Positions 1 to 8,956 of a DNA stretch of 64,000 nt are shown in pieces. The stretch lies in assembly GCA_964601895.1 (NCBI GenBank), contig CAZROT010000003.1, forward strand, positions 186,001-250,000. The letters run 5' to 3'. Below the pieces are notes generated by a model. The model did not search any database. It was given only the letters and a program-made list of their open reading frames with translations, and was not told the DNA's origin. Made by a program: the position numbers and the translations under genes. The stretch comes from CAZROT01 sp964601895 (lineage in GTDB: Bacteria; Pseudomonadota; Gammaproteobacteria; Enterobacterales; Enterobacteriaceae). How positions within the stretch are numbered: the first letter of the stretch is position 1; each line of letters starts with the position of its first letter.

Positions 1-121
1 TAGTAACAACGCGATTTTTTGTTTGCGTGCTGACAGTTGATGACATATCAAATCTCCCGGACTTAATGCAAAAAATAAAGATAAATAAAAATATTAAGAC
101 TGAAAAATTCATTAAAATTAG

Positions 122-346
122 AAATAATCAAATAATCAAATAATCAAATAATCAAATAATCAAATAATCAAATAATCAAATAATNNNNNNNNNNNNNNNN
201 NNNNNNNNNNNNNNNNNNNNNNNNNNNNNNNNNNNNNNNNNNNNNNNNNNNNNNNNNNNNNNNNNNNNNNNNNNNNNNNNNNNNAAATAATCAAATAATC
301 AAATAATCAAATAATCAAATAATCAAATAATCAAATAATCAAATAA
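122..346. repeat. 8-bp tandem repeat array with assembly gap
   Basis: The unit AAATAATC is repeated without change. Nearly eight copies (122-184) precede a run of N, and seven copies plus a six-base partial unit (285-346) follow it in the same register. No reading frame crosses the array. The true copy number is unknown because the gap lies inside it. Arrays like this often vary in copy number between strains by replication slippage. Confidence 0.97.
185..284. other. Assembly gap of 100 N
   Basis: Exactly 100 undetermined bases lie inside the tandem repeat. The round number suggests a scaffold placeholder rather than a measured length. The contigs on both sides end in the same repeat, so the join itself may be uncertain. 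Confidence 0.98.
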
Positions 347-911
347 AATTTGAAAGTAATATATAAATTATTTTGGTAAAATTGTTAACTTAACAATATT
401 GAATACGTTATTTAAAAATAGAGAATAATTTCATCATAGAAAAAAAATATATATAAAGTCACCTGTTTTTATTTACCCTGACATATAAAACTTTTATTTA
501 ATTGATTTATAAGCTAATAATGAAATACCTTGCACAAAATATATATTATGGAAAAACCAGGTAAGGCCTCCAATCGGTTGTAATGGTGCTTTTCGCTATA
601 TACTTCAGTCAGTTTCTCATGCATTTCAATTGAGCGGAAAAAATAAATCGCATTTCCTGCCAGTCGCTTAATGTGTGCCCACAAACTGAGGTTATTTTTT
701 CAAATCACAAACCCTCATTCATTGGTATTGCAATGCGCTTCTGATGAACATCCACAAAGCAGGGTAACAAAAATGGGCAGGAAAGTTTTTAGATAAAAAA
801 GCTGTAAGATCGGGGAAATAAATAACTTTATTCAACTATCATGTCATTACGCAATAACAGCATGAAAACGGCAAAAATACCTTATCGCAATCGCAACAGA
901 TAATCACACAA
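347..911. other. AT-rich intergenic stretch, no supported gene
   Basis: Strongly AT-rich up to about 540, then more balanced. The minus strand between about 540 and 790 has short open pieces broken by stops in every frame, which could be remains of a decayed gene, but no family could be recognised. No RNA gene was seen. Confidence 0.5.
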
Positions 912-948
912 GCATGCAGCCCTGCTTTTTTTAAGCAAAGCTGCATGC
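912..948 (-). terminator. Hairpin downstream of ybhL
   Basis: A perfect 9-bp inverted repeat (GCATGCAGC at 912-920 and its complement at 940-948) encloses a second, weaker pairing of GCTT with AAGC. It starts about 17 bases after the ybhL stop. A terminal T-run is missing on the minus strand, so it may be a weak terminator or an mRNA-stabilising hairpin. Confidence 0.5.
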
Positions 949-964
949 AGCTACCCGTCAGCAA

Positions 965-1675
965 TTAACGGCGATTGCCGAAGATGCGTAACAGCATAAG
1001 GAACAGATTAATAAAATCAAGATACAGGGTTAACGCACCCATAATGCTGTATTTACGAAACCCGTCCTGATCACTCGCATCCAGTGCGGCACCCATTTGT
1101 TTTAATTTCTGCGTATCATAGGCAGTAAGCCCGACAAACACGATGACGCCGATGTAAGTAACTGCCCACATTAAGGCCGGACTTTTTAGCCAGATGTTGA
1201 CCAGTGATGCCAGGACGATACCGACAACACCCATAAACAGCATACTACCCAAACCACTCAAATCACGTTTGGTCGTATAGCCATAAATACTCATCGCACC
1301 AAACATACCTGATGAAATCACAAAGGTACTGGCAATCGATGAACTGGTATACATGACAAAAATGCTGGAAAAAGTCAGACCAGTCAGCATCGAGTAAAAC
1401 ATAAATAACGCAGTAGCTACCGTCCCACTCAGGCGATTAATCATCCCAGAAATGACAAATACCAGCCCTAACTGTACGATAATTAATCCAAAAAACACTA
1501 TTTGATTGGAATAGATTAGATTAAGGACAGCTGGCGTATTCGCCGCATACCAGGCCACAACAGCGGTTAATAGCAAACCACAAGTCATCCAGCCATAAAC
1601 CTGTGCCATATAAGCCTGAATGCCGCCGCCGGCACGTTCGACTATAGAGCCATTTGAACGCGGATACCTATCCAT
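965..1675 (-). CDS. ybhL: Bax inhibitor-1 family inner-membrane protein YbhL
   Basis: A Bax inhibitor-1/YccA family membrane protein. It has about seven hydrophobic segments and the conserved family ending LTLYLDFINLFLMLLRIFG. It aligns along its whole length with E. coli YbhL, including YTTKRDLSG and GLTAYDTQK. The family is linked to ion (calcium or proton) leak and stress tolerance, but the E. coli role is not settled. The start at 1675 (MDRYPRSNG) is preferred to an upstream in-frame ATG at 1690, because a GAAGG ribosome-binding site lies eight bases before it and E. coli YbhL begins with MDRFPRSD. In E. coli yvcK and moaABCDE lie between ybhL and uvrB; here the two genes are about 200 bases apart. 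Confidence 0.95.
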   Translation of the reverse strand: MDRYPRSNGSIVERAGGGIQAYMAQVYGWMTCGLLLTAVVAWYAANTPAVLNLIYSNQIVFFGLIIVQLGLVFVISGMINRLSGTVATALFMFYSMLTGLTFSSIFVMYTSSSIASTFVISSGMFGAMSIYGYTTKRDLSGLGSMLFMGVVGIVLASLVNIWLKSPALMWAVTYIGVIVFVGLTAYDTQKLKQMGAALDASDQDGFRKYSIMGALTLYLDFINLFLMLLRIFGNRR

Positions 1676-1881
1676 GATGGTTACCTTCAAGTTATTAAGA
1701 AAATAATGATGCTATCGACAAAGAATTTATATGAATTAGTGTAACATAAACAGTAATAGTATGCCTGTTAAAATTAGTTACGGTTTTCAATAAATCTGCG
1801 AATGTTCTGCTGCAATTCACAGGGACAAACAACAAGCCGTAATAACTTACCCACAGTGCCTGTCAACATAGCGCCAGATAA

Positions 1882-3891
1882 TCAGGAAGACGCAATAAAC
1901 TGCTGCCGTAATCGATGTAATTGATCCCGTAAATTAGCGGCCTGTTCAAATTCCAGGTTTTGTGCATGAACATACATCTGTGTTTCTAACTCACGAATCT
2001 TTTGCTCAAGCAGCCTGGGGCTGAGTAACTGGTAATCATTCATGTCTGTGACAGTGTTGGCTTTTTTATTTTTTCCGCGTACAGCAGATTTTCCTAACTG
2101 CAGAATATCGCTTACTTTTTTAGTCAATCCCTTAGGAATTATGCCATGTTCGTCATTCCATGCCTGCTGCCTTACACGCCGCCGCTCAGTTTCATTGATG
2201 GCTCTTTCCATTGAGCCTGTAATAGTATCAGCGTACAAAATAGCCTTGCCATTCAAATTACGTGCCGCCCGCCCTATAGTCTGAATTAACGAACGATCCG
2301 AACGCAAAAAACCTTCCTTATCAGCATCAAGAATAGCCACCAGCGAAACCTCTGGCATATCCAGGCCTTCACGCAATAAATTAATACCCACCAGCACATC
2401 AAATTCACCAAGACGTAAATCGCGCATGATCTCAATGCGTTCAATGGTGTCAATATTGGAATGGAGGTAACGGGCGCGCGCGCCATGCTCGGTCAGATAC
2501 TCGGTTAAATCTTCTGCCATACGTTTTGTCAGGGTTGTAACCAGCACCCGTTCCTTGATTGCTGCACGCAGGCGAATTTCCGATAACAGATCATCCACCT
2601 GCGTACTCACCGGACGCACTTCAAGCAACGGATCCAGTAAACCAGTTGGCCGTACCACCTGTTCAATCACCATACCGGCTGATTGCTCCAGCTCATATTT
2701 TCCCGGTGTTGCAGATACATAAATGGCCTGCGGTGTACGTGCTTCAAATTCCTCAAAACGTAAGGGACGATTATCCAGTGCTGAAGGTAAGCGAAAACCA
2801 TATTCAACCAGTGTTTCTTTACGCGCGCGATCACCTTTGTACATACCGCCAATCTGTGGAATGGTGACATGTGATTCATCAATAACCAGTAATCCATCTG
2901 CCGGCAAATAATCAAATAACGTAGGAGGAGGCTCACCCTCAGCTCTGGCTGAAAGGTAACGGGAATAATTTTCAATGCCCGAGCAATATCCCAGTTCATT
3001 CATCATTTCGAGATCAAACTGCGTTCGCTGGCTGAGGCGTTGCTCTTCAACGAGTTTATTATTTTCCAGCAAAAAACTGCAGCGTTGCCTTAATTCAATC
3101 TTGATGTCTTCCATCGCCTGCACGATACGCTCTCGTGGAGTCACATAATGTGTTTTCGGATAAACAGTGAATCTTGCCACCTGATAGTGCAACTGGCCTG
3201 TCAGTGGATCAAACAACGACAAACGCTCTACTTCGTCATCAAATAATTCGACACGCAACGCACGGGAATCGGATTCGGCAGGAAAAATATCAATAACTTC
3301 ACCGCGTACACGAAAGGTTCCACGCTGGAAAGCCTGATCATTACGGCTGTATTGCAGCTCTGCCAGTCTCTGCAGAATTGCACGCTGATCAATAACCATG
3401 CCACAGCTCAGATGCAGCATCATTTTTAAATACAGTTCAGGGTCACCCAGTCCATAAATAGCAGAAACCGAGGCCACTACGACCACATCACGTCTTTCCA
3501 GTAACGCTTTAGTGGCTGATAAACGCATCTGTTCAATATGCTCATTAATCGATGCATCTTTTTCAATGAAGGTATCAGAGCTCGGAACATACGCTTCCGG
3601 CTGATAATAATCGTAATAAGAAACAAAATATTCCACGGCATTTTCCGGAAAAAATGCTTTCATTTCTCCATAAAGCTGTGCTGCCAGCGCTTTATTAGGT
3701 GCCAGAATAAGCGTTGGCCGGTTAAGATCAGCAATCACATTGGCTATGGTAAACGTTTTACCCGATCCGGTGACACCCAGCAACGTTTGATACGCCAGTC
3801 CATTATTCAGTCCTTCTTTTAATTGCCTGATAGCTTCTGGCTGATCGCCGGCAGGCATGAATTCAGAACATAATTTAAATAACTTACTCAT
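1882..3891 (-). CDS. uvrB: Excinuclease ABC subunit B
   Basis: UvrB, the damage-verifying helicase-like subunit of nucleotide excision repair. It is loaded by UvrA and then recruits the nuclease UvrC. At 669 residues it matches the usual length (673 in E. coli). The Walker A motif GVTGSGKT is at residues 39-46. The YYDYYQPEAYVP beta-hairpin region that clamps DNA, the DESH helicase box (VIDESHVTIPQIGG) and the QTIGRAARN helicase motif VI are all present. A C-terminal UVR coiled coil (about residues 630-665) should bind UvrC. The gene looks intact. A near-LexA palindrome lies upstream (see 3928-3942). Downstream is ybhL on the same strand. Confidence 0.98.
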   Translation of the reverse strand: MSKLFKLCSEFMPAGDQPEAIRQLKEGLNNGLAYQTLLGVTGSGKTFTIANVIADLNRPTLILAPNKALAAQLYGEMKAFFPENAVEYFVSYYDYYQPEAYVPSSDTFIEKDASINEHIEQMRLSATKALLERRDVVVVASVSAIYGLGDPELYLKMMLHLSCGMVIDQRAILQRLAELQYSRNDQAFQRGTFRVRGEVIDIFPAESDSRALRVELFDDEVERLSLFDPLTGQLHYQVARFTVYPKTHYVTPRERIVQAMEDIKIELRQRCSFLLENNKLVEEQRLSQRTQFDLEMMNELGYCSGIENYSRYLSARAEGEPPPTLFDYLPADGLLVIDESHVTIPQIGGMYKGDRARKETLVEYGFRLPSALDNRPLRFEEFEARTPQAIYVSATPGKYELEQSAGMVIEQVVRPTGLLDPLLEVRPVSTQVDDLLSEIRLRAAIKERVLVTTLTKRMAEDLTEYLTEHGARARYLHSNIDTIERIEIMRDLRLGEFDVLVGINLLREGLDMPEVSLVAILDADKEGFLRSDRSLIQTIGRAARNLNGKAILYADTITGSMERAINETERRRVRQQAWNDEHGIIPKGLTKKVSDILQLGKSAVRGKNKKANTVTDMNDYQLLSPRLLEQKIRELETQMYVHAQNLEFEQAANLRDQLHRLRQQFIASS

Positions 3892-3927
3892 ATAAGTTAA
3901 CCACCGGGATAAAAACGTTCATATCAC

Positions 3928-3942
3928 CTGTCTATGATACAG
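3928..3942. promoter_or_regulatory. Near-LexA box upstream of uvrB
   Basis: CTG, nine bases, CAG: the sequence CTGTCTATGATACAG lies 37-51 bases before the uvrB start. A LexA box is CTG-N10-CAG, so this copy is one base short. E. coli uvrB is an SOS gene with a LexA box at the equivalent place. Whether LexA still binds is unknown. Confidence 0.4.
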
Positions 3943-4252
3943 GCAATTTTCATGCAAGGTACAAGAAATCAGGGCAGGTGTTTTCACTGATTAAGCGATT
4001 TTTTATATTTTTATTTTTTCCGGCATCTATTGTTAAAAACAGCTAATTTTTAGTGACATTGTTGAGGATAAAATGAGAATTACTGATGCCTTAACACTTA
4101 CAGCAAGACAGTGACTGACATTGCCAGAAAGTGGGGCACAAAAGATAACGCCATCGTTGCCGCAGTCATTAAACGCCTTTACACAGTCCATTAACTCAAC
4201 TCAACCGATAATCACAGCAGCAGGTGGTGGTAAATTTTGTAACACTACCTCT
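3943..4252. other. Intergenic region between uvrB and the pilus operon
   Basis: No gene was recognised. Short open frames on the plus strand overlap the end of the adhesin gene and have no family features. No tRNA-like or clear terminator structure was seen. Confidence 0.5.
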
Positions 4253-5308
4253 TCAATAGGTTACATTAATGGTAACTGTATCTGCATAATCACCGGGCGT
4301 ATAATTTGCCGTGGGGACGATAGCGTAAACGGCATAAGAAGTAGATAACCCTGTGCCGATATCTGTCTTGACGTTGGTTACAACGTTACCCCATGGGATA
4401 CCATTAGCGCCCGGTGTTGAGCTGAGTTGATAACTAATCAGATCAGTATTACTACCTGTACTTTTCATCACCCCATTTCCTGCAGTGCTGCCATTTGAAG
4501 GTATCAGGCCTATGGAGTAAGGAGTTCCATTAGAGCATGCCACATTGAAGGCTGTCCCTGCTGTAACATTTATTGCTGTGGAATCGACAGCGCCGAGGTT
4601 AATATTACCCACGGTATTGACGGTGCACTGTTTAATAATGCTGGCAGCAATGGTAAAGGGGAAAGAAGGACCTGTCACTGTTCCGCACGTTCCTGGTGGC
4701 AGCAGGGCTCCGGTATTAATAGTCATACTGGCGGTGGCGCCTGAGTAATTATCCTGATAACTGCCGGGGATAGCGCTAGCCTGCTGAACCGGCAACTGTG
4801 CGTACACGGTTACGTTACCAGTCATCGGAATGAGATTGGCAATATTCATTAAGTTTACCATAAGGGGAGATGAGCCTGACTGATTCTGGCTTCCCCATAT
4901 AACAGTATTGCCTGCATCCTGATAAAGCTGATAACTGAGATTACTTTGCGTGCTGCCAGACAGGGCCATATTGCGTGTACTGACTTGTCCACTGACCGCT
5001 GAAGCCCCAATGTTAAAACACAGGGTGGCTCCAGCAATCATATCTTTTGCACTTGCCGTGCAGCTGTAACCAAACGTCATCGACGTCGTGATTTTAGCGG
5101 AAGATAACGCATTTATTGCGCCAAAGTTGACAGATGCTATGTTATTCACTGTACAAACGAACGCACCGGTTGTCATTGGGCAAAGCAGTAGCCCGAGCAG
5201 CAAAAGCCACTGCGGCCTGGAAAAGACTAAACCAGCGTACTTTACATGCAGGATGTGGCCCGACCTTGAGATCAGAGAATAGAAATTTTTTACCTGTCTT
5301 AACAGCAT
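4253..5308 (-). CDS. Two-domain spore coat U protein, probable pilus tip adhesin
   Basis: Last gene of the archaic chaperone-usher operon. After a signal peptide (hydrophobic WLLLLGLLLC followed by TTGAF) come two spore coat protein U (SCPU) domains, each starting near a cysteine in a C-T-V-N pattern and sharing the LGAxD or FGAxN strand. The C-terminus ANYTPGDYADTVTINVTY is the typical donor-strand-type ending. Two-domain SCPU proteins encoded after the usher, as CsuE is in Acinetobacter, are tip adhesins, so that role is inferred here. The ATG at 5308 is chosen because the only upstream in-frame start is a TTG at 5371 inside the usher gene; neither has a good ribosome-binding site. The frame is intact. 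Confidence 0.85.
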   Translation of the reverse strand: MLLRQVKNFYSLISRSGHILHVKYAGLVFSRPQWLLLLGLLLCPMTTGAFVCTVNNIASVNFGAINALSSAKITTSMTFGYSCTASAKDMIAGATLCFNIGASAVSGQVSTRNMALSGSTQSNLSYQLYQDAGNTVIWGSQNQSGSSPLMVNLMNIANLIPMTGNVTVYAQLPVQQASAIPGSYQDNYSGATASMTINTGALLPPGTCGTVTGPSFPFTIAASIIKQCTVNTVGNINLGAVDSTAINVTAGTAFNVACSNGTPYSIGLIPSNGSTAGNGVMKSTGSNTDLISYQLSSTPGANGIPWGNVVTNVKTDIGTGLSTSYAVYAIVPTANYTPGDYADTVTINVTY

Positions 5309-5348
5309 GTTGATAGCGTGATTATCTTCATACCCGCCATGTGGGTAT

Positions 5349-7724
5349 TTACCTGCAGTATAACGGACCAATTTGTGAGATCCCTTCAGCCTGTTTGGGG
5401 TAATCTAATTGAACGGAACACATGCCAGAAGGAGTAGTAACCTGAAGTACATTATGTTGATTCAGAGACTCCAGATAAACCATACCATCAAATCCTACTA
5501 TGTCATTTTTTTCCTGATAGGCATGCCATTTCACGCGACTACCCTGCGGTATGACGTTGCCATTATCGTCAAGCAGTATCACTAAAGCTGAGCGAATCGG
5601 TGTAATAGCGAAATTTACCAGAGTACCTGCTCTATCAGGAGGTGTAACAGAGGCAGTGACCCGACCAATATGCATATTGACGGGTAATCCCATTGGATCA
5701 ATGCTTAAGCGATTATTCTGGTAAGCATTCAGTGAAGTAACCAGTAACAGTCCCTGACTATTACTGGTACCCACAGGGTTATTTGCTAATTTTACTGGAA
5801 TATCAGCAAACCCGCCTGTGGATACCAAAGCAAAACTATTACTGATTTGTTGAGCTGCGAACAGACCACCTCCCATTGCGACAAGAGAGCCAGCTGCACC
5901 TGCATAATGCGTAGGGGTAGTGGGTATGCTATTAAAACCAGAGTAAATTTTACCATAACGGGACAGGTAACCCAGCTCTCCCTGCAGGCTGTTATTGTTA
6001 TCCTGTTGCATTGCTGCAGCGTTCCATCCAAACCCGCCTTCTGCTGGCAGTGGCTGGCTGGCATTCAGCTGATAACCGATACTTTTATTATTATATTGTA
6101 CACTGCCGCTGGCCGTCAGATTATTATTGAAGGTCAGTGTTGTTATCAGATAGAGGTTACTGTCACTGGGATTATCAAGATTTTGATTGAAACCAGCGCT
6201 GAGATACAAATCTTTAGCCAGTGACTTGAATAAATTAGCGCCGCAATAGCGGACAGATTCTCCTTCTGGATAGCGAAAATGCAGGTAATTCACACTGATG
6301 TTACCCAGTAATTCTGTGCTATAGCCTGCCACTGCATTGCCGTTGAAGGCTAATGGCGACGCACCGTAACGTGCGGCAATATCCTTATAATTTTTGCTGC
6401 TCGCTGTACCGCTCAGGCTAACATTAAACCTGTTACTGGACCAACGATAACCCTGATTGTAAAGAAAACCATTCTGTCTGGCATCTCTGCTAAAAGCCAC
6501 AGAGGAAGAAAGCGTACCGCTACTCACAGCAGGCATCCAGTCCCCACTTACCCCTAGATTAACCAGACTGTTGGTCGCCTCAGCATGCATGCCACTGGTA
6601 AAGGTATTATTTACGCCATAGCGCCCTGTACCACTGAGTGCAGGTATACGGGTATAATCAAAGGAGCTCAGACCATAATTTTTGCGCACGCTGCCAAATT
6701 CCACTGACCAGTCCATCAACCCGGGCCGCAATAATTGATTATCATTATAAAAAGAGAAATTTTGCGTTGTTGTTCTCCCCAGCGCATCAGTCAGCATAAC
6801 CTGAGCGCTTCCTGCCCCACTGATACTCGGTGGGGTCTGGAGTTCAAATGAACCTACCGGGACCCTGCCGGTATAGCGCTTTATGCCATTAATATAGAGT
6901 TCTACATTTGAAGGCAATGTCGCCGATCCGAAGAAAACCGGCAAGGGTACCACAGGCAAATAAGGTTGCAGGGAAAAATCCGTACCCACCTGAACACCAG
7001 CAATACGAGTAGGACGTGACCAGGATAATGAACGCGTCAGCGTATCACCGAGGGTCACAAAAGTCAGTTTATCAGGAAACGATGATCGCCAATGCGTATC
7101 CAGTCGTGTGGCTCTGTTATTTTCATGTACGTTATTGTCTCCCGTTGAATACTGTGTCAGCTGAGTAGAACTCAACACACCACTATGATTAAAAATACGC
7201 AGTTCGCTAAAGGTATTGGCACTTTTAAAAACGTTGTTCTGCGCTCCATAAATATCATAATTTAGCAACATACCAGGAGAGACAGTCACCGATGTACTGG
7301 GTATATCAGTCTGATTAAGCTCGGTGGTTGTTACCTCAAGTAAACTGAGTGGTGCTGTCAACTTGAGTGTTTGTTTGCGGGCGTCATAATCGATATGTAG
7401 CTGTGTTATTTTATCCAGAAAAACCGGATCCGGCGTTCCTTCTGGTAGCAGGAATCCAAGCTGTCGCAATGTGGCCACGCTGCTCGATAATTTGCCTTCA
7501 GCATACCCAAAGTGCGCCAGACCAGCGTGAGTTTCGTTCAGAGTGACATCAAGATATAAGTCGGTACCGAGAGAACGGCTCTTATCACTAATAACCCGTT
7601 CCGGGGTAACACTAAAATTGTTCACTTTTGCAACGGTAGTTTCCGGTAGCAACATTCCTTTAAGCAAAAAATACTTTGCCAGCAGGATTGTCGTCCTATA
7701 GATCCTGTAGCGTTTTTTCACCAT
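5349..7724 (-). CDS. Outer-membrane usher, FimD/PapC family
   Basis: A 791-residue outer-membrane usher that would receive chaperone-subunit complexes in the periplasm and extrude the pilus. Visible parts in order: an N-terminal signal region, the usher N-domain (LYLDVTLNETHAGLAHFGY), a long beta-barrel region rich in alternating Y/S/N strands with an internal plug segment (RVPVGSFELQTPPSISGAG), and a C-terminal domain ending in paired cysteines (GMCSVQLDYP, GPLYCR). It overlaps the chaperone gene by 29 bases, which points to translational coupling in one operon. No frameshift or internal stop was found, in contrast to the subunit gene at the head of the operon. Confidence 0.93.
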   Translation of the reverse strand: MVKKRYRIYRTTILLAKYFLLKGMLLPETTVAKVNNFSVTPERVISDKSRSLGTDLYLDVTLNETHAGLAHFGYAEGKLSSSVATLRQLGFLLPEGTPDPVFLDKITQLHIDYDARKQTLKLTAPLSLLEVTTTELNQTDIPSTSVTVSPGMLLNYDIYGAQNNVFKSANTFSELRIFNHSGVLSSTQLTQYSTGDNNVHENNRATRLDTHWRSSFPDKLTFVTLGDTLTRSLSWSRPTRIAGVQVGTDFSLQPYLPVVPLPVFFGSATLPSNVELYINGIKRYTGRVPVGSFELQTPPSISGAGSAQVMLTDALGRTTTQNFSFYNDNQLLRPGLMDWSVEFGSVRKNYGLSSFDYTRIPALSGTGRYGVNNTFTSGMHAEATNSLVNLGVSGDWMPAVSSGTLSSSVAFSRDARQNGFLYNQGYRWSSNRFNVSLSGTASSKNYKDIAARYGASPLAFNGNAVAGYSTELLGNISVNYLHFRYPEGESVRYCGANLFKSLAKDLYLSAGFNQNLDNPSDSNLYLITTLTFNNNLTASGSVQYNNKSIGYQLNASQPLPAEGGFGWNAAAMQQDNNNSLQGELGYLSRYGKIYSGFNSIPTTPTHYAGAAGSLVAMGGGLFAAQQISNSFALVSTGGFADIPVKLANNPVGTSNSQGLLLVTSLNAYQNNRLSIDPMGLPVNMHIGRVTASVTPPDRAGTLVNFAITPIRSALVILLDDNGNVIPQGSRVKWHAYQEKNDIVGFDGMVYLESLNQHNVLQVTTPSGMCSVQLDYPKQAEGISQIGPLYCR

Positions 7725-8430
7725 TAATCATTACTTCAATTTTTCCACCATGAGTAACATCACGATCAGAGTTAAACAATAACCATCGCATGGTCGCGCC
7801 GGGAAGAACATAACCCACCAGGCCGGAGCTGATTTCTTTTCTTTCATCGTTGGGATTGATATAGGTTAGTGCTGATAACTGGGCATGGATCCCATCTTCA
7901 TTTCTGCCTTCTAAAAATACTTTTCCATCGACACGCCGCAATGCCAGTTGCAATTTTACCGATGAAGCTGGCGCTGTCAGCGTAACCGGCCTGATAAAAA
8001 CCGGAACAGAATAGTGTAAGACAAACTGCAGGCCAGTTCTGTGCGGAACATGCTCCGGTAGTTCATCAATAGACAGTCGATAGGCATCTTCAACGCTGTC
8101 AGGTACAGGACCCGTACGGATGATGCGAATAAGCTGCTCTTCACCAGCGGGCAGCGTTATTATCGGAGGACTTGCCACTAACTTCTGCGTGGGGGTTAAA
8201 TCATCAGCGTTATTACTCTGACTCCAGTGATAAACACGTACCTGAGCATGTATGACATTCACGCCTCTATTACTCAGTAAAATACCAGTCGCCTTTTCCG
8301 TACCCTGTAATGTCAGGGTAACCGGGGAGACCTGGAGACCCTCGGCCGCAACCCAATTAGCAAGAAAACTGGCCAGCAGCAGGCAAAAAAACTCTGGCCA
8401 TCGTGAAAAAAATTTCAACCTGATTAACAC
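7696..8430 (-). CDS. Periplasmic pilus chaperone, PapD-like (archaic type)
   Basis: A 244-residue periplasmic chaperone for pilus subunits, with a signal peptide (LLLASFLANWVAAEG) followed by two immunoglobulin-like domains. The motif GLQVSPVTLTLQGTEKATG is typical of the first strands of the archaic (Csu-like) branch, and the EDAYRLSIDELP segment is the conserved domain-1 signature. The frame starts at a GTG (8430) directly after the subunit gene. Its ribosome-binding site is weak, so translation probably depends on coupling. It sits between the subunit and usher genes, the usual operon order. Confidence 0.9.
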   Translation of the reverse strand: MLIRLKFFSRWPEFFCLLLASFLANWVAAEGLQVSPVTLTLQGTEKATGILLSNRGVNVIHAQVRVYHWSQSNNADDLTPTQKLVASPPIITLPAGEEQLIRIIRTGPVPDSVEDAYRLSIDELPEHVPHRTGLQFVLHYSVPVFIRPVTLTAPASSVKLQLALRRVDGKVFLEGRNEDGIHAQLSALTYINPNDERKEISSGLVGYVLPGATMRWLLFNSDRDVTHGGKIEVMINGEKTLQDL

Positions 8431-8437
8431 TCATTAA

Positions 8438-8956
8438 TTAATAAGTAACACCCACAGTCACAGTATCGGCGTAAGTGTCTGGTGTATAATTCGCGCTCGC
8501 CACGGTGGCTTAAGCGGTAAAGCTCTGTGCTAAACCAGTACCAGTACTGGCTACACTATTGCCGGGGTCTTTGGGCGCCGCCGCGGTGTTACCCCAGACA
8601 GGACCGGTGGCTGAAGTCTGATTCAGTTGATAAGGGACTTTGTCCTTATTACCTGATGATGATGTTGACGACAGTGTGCCAGCTCCCGTAGTACTTCCGG
8701 AAGAAGGTGACAGGCCTATACTGAACGGTGTGGTTTTTGAACAGGTTACCGTGAATGAGCTGTTTCCTGTCACATTAGTGGCGGTCGCATCATTTGCGCC
8801 AAGCGCGATATTATTCCCCGCTGTTACCGTACAGGCTTTGTTAATCGTCATCTGTACCATAAACGTCGACGTTGCCGGGTTGGTTGCAGCATTAACAGTA
8901 AACGCCATAAAAGCTGCGATAGGGAGCATCATGGCCGGTACCATTTTTGTTTTCAT
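8438..8956 (-). pseudogene. Spore coat U-type major pilus subunit with in-frame stop
   Basis: The first gene of the pilus operon encodes a signal peptide (MLPIAAFMAFTVNA) and one SCPU domain (KACTVTAGNNIALGANDATATNVTG). Reading stops at a TAA at 8510-8512, but the same frame goes on for another 23 codons to a second TAA at 8438-8440. Those codons give ATVASANYTPDTYADTVTVG and a final VTY, which aligns with the end of the downstream adhesin (ANYTPGDYADTVTINVTY). The stop replaces the tyrosine codon seen in that paralogue. The lost part contains the last beta strand of the domain, so the truncated product probably cannot fold or polymerise unless the stop is read through. A GAGG ribosome-binding site lies seven bases before the ATG. 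Confidence 0.85.

Noticed and set aside
122..346. CRISPR array
   Set aside because: The units are 8 bp and directly adjacent, with no spacers and no cas genes; this is a simple tandem repeat.
540..790. Open pieces on the minus strand that might be a transposase remnant
   Set aside because: Stops interrupt every frame and no conserved transposase motif or terminal repeat was seen, so no family can be claimed.
4121..4348. Small plus-strand frame of 75 codons upstream of the adhesin gene
   Set aside because: It runs into the antisense of the adhesin coding region, has no ribosome-binding site and shows no family features.
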